DNA from: Phycisphaerales bacterium
GTDB lineage: Bacteria; Planctomycetota; Phycisphaerae; Phycisphaerales; UBA1924
DNA length: 64,000 bases
Direction: 5' to 3'
Assembly: GCA_013360675.1 (NCBI GenBank)
Contig: JABWBB010000007.1
Location: forward strand, 1-64,000
Below are positions 61,645 to 64,000 of the stretch, piece after piece. A model generated the notes under the pieces. It had not been told where the DNA came from, ran no database searches, and worked only from the letters and a program-made list of their open reading frames with translations. A program made the translations under genes and the position numbers. The first letter of the stretch is position 1. The number at the start of each line of letters is the position of its first letter.

Positions 61645-63594
61645 TCAGCCGACGGGGGCGGCGTCAGGGTCCGTATCGGTGGGGCGCTTGTTTTCGCGCA
61701 TCTTGAAGTTCAGGCGCTGCCTGAGCGACGCTTCGCTGAAGGGGCCCGAGGGCTCGGGAACCGCCCGCTCGTATTCGTCGTGGCGCAGCGTCAGCAGCGT
61801 CTGCTGGTCGAGCATCCTCACATTTTCCTTCGACATCTGACGCTGGGCGACGATCTGCGCCACGACCACGCTCAATGTCTCGGGTGTCGCCACCGCGAAC
61901 GACCGCAGCACGGCGTTGTCGGGCGAAGGGGTGAAGCGAGGGTCGAGCGAAGCGACACGCGACAGCACGGCATCACGCAGCGACTGGCTGTCGAGCGCGG
62001 GCGTGCGGGGGTCTGAACGCGTCCGCGTGAGCTGACGCTGACGCACGATCTCGAGCGGCGCGGGAACGCCTCCCTCGCCGGGCGTGGCGAACTCGCTCGC
62101 GATGGCCGCCAGCCCGTCGGTGACGGCCTTGAGCGCCAGCGCATCGGCCTGGGCCTTGATCTGGTCATACGCCCACAGCAGGCGGCAGTCGCGGGCAACC
62201 GCTTCCCGCACGGCGTCAATCGTCTCGGGCGCACCCGCCTGGGCCGCCTCGACGATGTGCACCACGTACCGATTCCCCGCACGGTCCTGGATCGTCGCGC
62301 TCGTGAGCGGGATGCCCACCTGCGCATCGATGCCCGGCGTGGGCGACAGTTCCTTGCAGGCGCCGATCAGTTGCGAAACCGTCCCGCGCAGCGTCCCAGC
62401 CTGGAACGTGCTCTCGCCAAGCCCGGGGATCGCCGACACCTCCGCCAGCGGCACAAAAGCGTCGGTCCGCATCGACACGATCGGGGCCGCGACTTCAAGC
62501 CCGCTCTGGGCGGCCATCTCGACGATGCTGCCCGCCAGGTCGACCAGGCGCGGACGTTGCGCGTCCCAGTCCGCCGGGAGAACCTTGTACGAGCCGTCCG
62601 CGGTCAGTTTCCGCGTCGCGGTCCGGACCTTGCCCTTGAGCATCCGGTCGATGTCGGCCATCAGGACGTCGGCCTCCCGCTCGCGCAGCGAGGCTTCGAC
62701 GCGCTTCTGTTCCGCCGTGAACTCGCCCTGGTACAGATCGCGATTCGATTGCCAATGCCGGTAGACGTTGACCGGATCGAGCTTGACCGCCGCGGCGAGT
62801 GAGGCCCGGTCGATCATGAGCCATTCGAGCTTCACCCGCGCCGGGAGTTGATACCCAAAGCCGTGCTCGCCCTGACCGGGCGCCACGTCCTTGTATTTTT
62901 CGAACTGGGCGGCCAACTGCTCGGGCGTGGGCTCGGGTGCCTGCCCCGCGGCGACCGAAGCCGGGATCACCACCGCGTCGATGAAGGCGCTGTCGACCAG
63001 GTGCTTGGCATCGATGATCGCCCGCCGATCCGAGTAGCGTGATGCGGTCTCGTAGGCCATGATCATCCGGCGCACGCCGCGAAGCTTCGCCAGCGCTTCA
63101 TTGAACTGCTCGGAAGTGAGGCGTGCCTTCTGACGGGCCTTCTGGATCTCGCCCTCGAGGAGCATGACGACCTGATCAAACCCGCCCAGTTGCTGCATCA
63201 GGCGCTGCGCGGCCATGGGATCGGCCTGCAGTTGCAGCATCGTCTCGGCGCGGGTGACCTCGGGCAGCCAGTCCTCCCCGTCACGGGCGTTGGCCACGAA
63301 CCCGGCCCGCCGCGCCTCGTGCACCAGCAGGAACCAGTGATCGCGCGAGGCGATGCCCGTCTGCGCGATCATCACGCGGGGCAGGGCATCGCGCAGCGCC
63401 TGGTACTCATAGTCGGCACGCTCATAGTTGCTCAACGTGACAGGCTCGTCGCCGAGCCCCATCGTCGCGACCACCTGATCACCCGGATCAGGCTGCCACT
63501 GCGACAAGGTGCCCTGCACCAGGAAGACGATGAGCAGGAAGGTACCCCCGACAACCAGGAGCCACTTCTTGTTCTTGCGGAAGATCTTGAGCAT
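61645..63594 (-). CDS. SurA/PpiD-like membrane-anchored protein without clear PPIase domain
   Basis: The 649-residue protein has a short cytoplasmic Lys-rich start, one anchor helix (about 11-28, WLLVVGGTFLLIVFLVQG) and a SurA_N-like helical domain (about 40-215). A long alpha/beta remainder follows. The parvulin PPIase signature was not seen, so it is probably a chaperone-like relative of PpiD rather than an isomerase. The ATG at 63594 is preferred over 63648 because it precedes the anchor directly. rpsD lies upstream on the same strand. Confidence 0.75.
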   Translation of the reverse strand: MLKIFRKNKKWLLVVGGTFLLIVFLVQGTLSQWQPDPGDQVVATMGLGDEPVTLSNYERADYEYQALRDALPRVMIAQTGIASRDHWFLLVHEARRAGFVANARDGEDWLPEVTRAETMLQLQADPMAAQRLMQQLGGFDQVVMLLEGEIQKARQKARLTSEQFNEALAKLRGVRRMIMAYETASRYSDRRAIIDAKHLVDSAFIDAVVIPASVAAGQAPEPTPEQLAAQFEKYKDVAPGQGEHGFGYQLPARVKLEWLMIDRASLAAAVKLDPVNVYRHWQSNRDLYQGEFTAEQKRVEASLREREADVLMADIDRMLKGKVRTATRKLTADGSYKVLPADWDAQRPRLVDLAGSIVEMAAQSGLEVAAPIVSMRTDAFVPLAEVSAIPGLGESTFQAGTLRGTVSQLIGACKELSPTPGIDAQVGIPLTSATIQDRAGNRYVVHIVEAAQAGAPETIDAVREAVARDCRLLWAYDQIKAQADALALKAVTDGLAAIASEFATPGEGGVPAPLEIVRQRQLTRTRSDPRTPALDSQSLRDAVLSRVASLDPRFTPSPDNAVLRSFAVATPETLSVVVAQIVAQRQMSKENVRMLDQQTLLTLRHDEYERAVPEPSGPFSEASLRQRLNFKMRENKRPTDTDPDAAPVG

Positions 63595-63688
63595 GGATTC
63601 GTCCCGCCCGAGCGATGCCCATAGGGCGAACCGCCGGGCGCTTCCCACCCCTGGGACCAGCGCCCGGCCCGTGTCCGACCACGCGTGT

Positions 63689-64000
63689 TTAGCGATAGAA
63701 CTCGATGATCAGGTTGGCGTTCACGTCGAAGGGGATCTGGTCGACGCTGGGGGCGGCGACCACCTTCAGCGTCAGTTCGCTGGGGTTGAGATCCAGCCAG
63801 CCGGGCACCTCGTACCCCGCCAGCGATTCCATCGCCTCGCGGGCGATCTTCTGCGCCTTGGGCTTGAGCGTGATCGTGTCGCCCACGTTGATCAGCGCGC
63901 TGGGCTTGTCCAGCTTGCGCCCGTTGAGCAGCACGTTCCCGTGCACCACCATCTGGCGGGCCGCCCAGATCGTCCGGGCCAGCCCGGCGCGGCGAACCAC
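63689..64000 (-). CDS. rpsD: 30S ribosomal protein S4, 3' part
   Basis: The 103 visible residues are the C-terminal half of S4: RRAGLARTIWAARQMVVHGNV is the S4 RNA-binding start (about 1-21), followed by LLNGRKLDKPSALINVGD and the C-terminal IPFDVNANLIIEFY. The gene continues past the window end. It is followed by the SurA/PpiD-like gene 95 bp downstream. Confidence 0.92.
   Translation of the reverse strand: MVRRAGLARTIWAARQMVVHGNVLLNGRKLDKPSALINVGDTITLKPKAQKIAREAMESLAGYEVPGWLDLNPSELTLKVVAAPSVDQIPFDVNANLIIEFYR

Overview
This is a high-GC, gene-dense bacterial chromosome segment. The gene content best fits Planctomycetota, probably class Phycisphaerae. Supporting features are two very large Ser/Thr kinases with C-terminal TPR arrays, ECF sigma factors sitting beside kinases or unknown proteins, several Tat-exported Gfo/Idh/MocA oxidoreductases and sugar-isomerase-like TIM barrels, lipid A synthesis (LpxK) with outer-membrane proteins, and frequent GTG/TTG starts with 4-base stop/start overlaps. 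The assignment rests on recognised gene families only; no 16S or phylogeny was available. No CRISPR array, insertion sequence, phage or plasmid replicon was seen, and the window reads as ordinary core and near-core chromosome.

Layout. 1-6.5 kb: a truncated FAD oxidoreductase, a three-domain SDR/DUF2867/SRPBCC protein, a SOUL haem-binding lipoprotein, and divergently from it a two-domain fasciclin protein and a MerR-type regulator with a CarH-like cobalamin-sensor fold. The SOUL/fasciclin intergenic region carries two back-to-back promoters, each followed by a copy of the same 16-bp element. 6.7-10.3 kb: an ECF sigma factor coupled to a kinase with an N-terminal zinc finger. 10.4-15.5 kb (minus strand): three-part proton-translocating transhydrogenase (pntAA-AB-B), lpxK, a membrane protein and maf. 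15.6-21.9 kb: nitrilase-family amidase, pstSCAB, and a phosphate-type porin preceded by an 11-bp-periodic array resembling a Pho box and followed by a clear terminator. 22-24.2 kb: a second ECF sigma unit. 24.3-27 kb: a DUF1444 protein, acyl carrier protein and FabF. 27-36.3 kb: a TPR kinase, a methyltransferase, a GT87-like membrane protein, an FMN reductase, an HDOD-GGDEF-REC regulator and zinc-ribbon proteins.

36.3-42.5 kb is a carbohydrate-redox locus: two Tat-exported Gfo/Idh proteins, an ApbE flavin transferase, a membrane CxxCH protein and two sugar isomerase-like proteins. 42.5-48.7 kb: methylisocitrate lyase, citrate/methylcitrate synthase, OtsA, and an OtsB fused to a GH15 trehalase-like domain. 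48.7-54.8 kb: lysS, a small coiled-coil protein, a DUF3553 protein, rpoZ, a stand-alone CoaC-type flavoprotein, an AbgT-family transporter and tRNA-Ser(CGA). 54.9-61.6 kb: a methyltransferase and a tightly coupled operon of C39-type peptidase, RimK-like ATP-grasp ligase, GCS2-type ligase and a Fur-family regulator, with a MATE exporter divergent from it. The window ends in a SurA/PpiD-like anchored protein and the 3' part of rpsD.

The best candidates for undescribed biology are the CarH-like sensor that keeps Wx9EH but has lost both axial histidines, together with its paired operators; the C39-RimK-GCS2-Fur/MATE locus; the Pho-box-like array; and the two-Gfo/Idh plus ApbE plus CxxCH locus.
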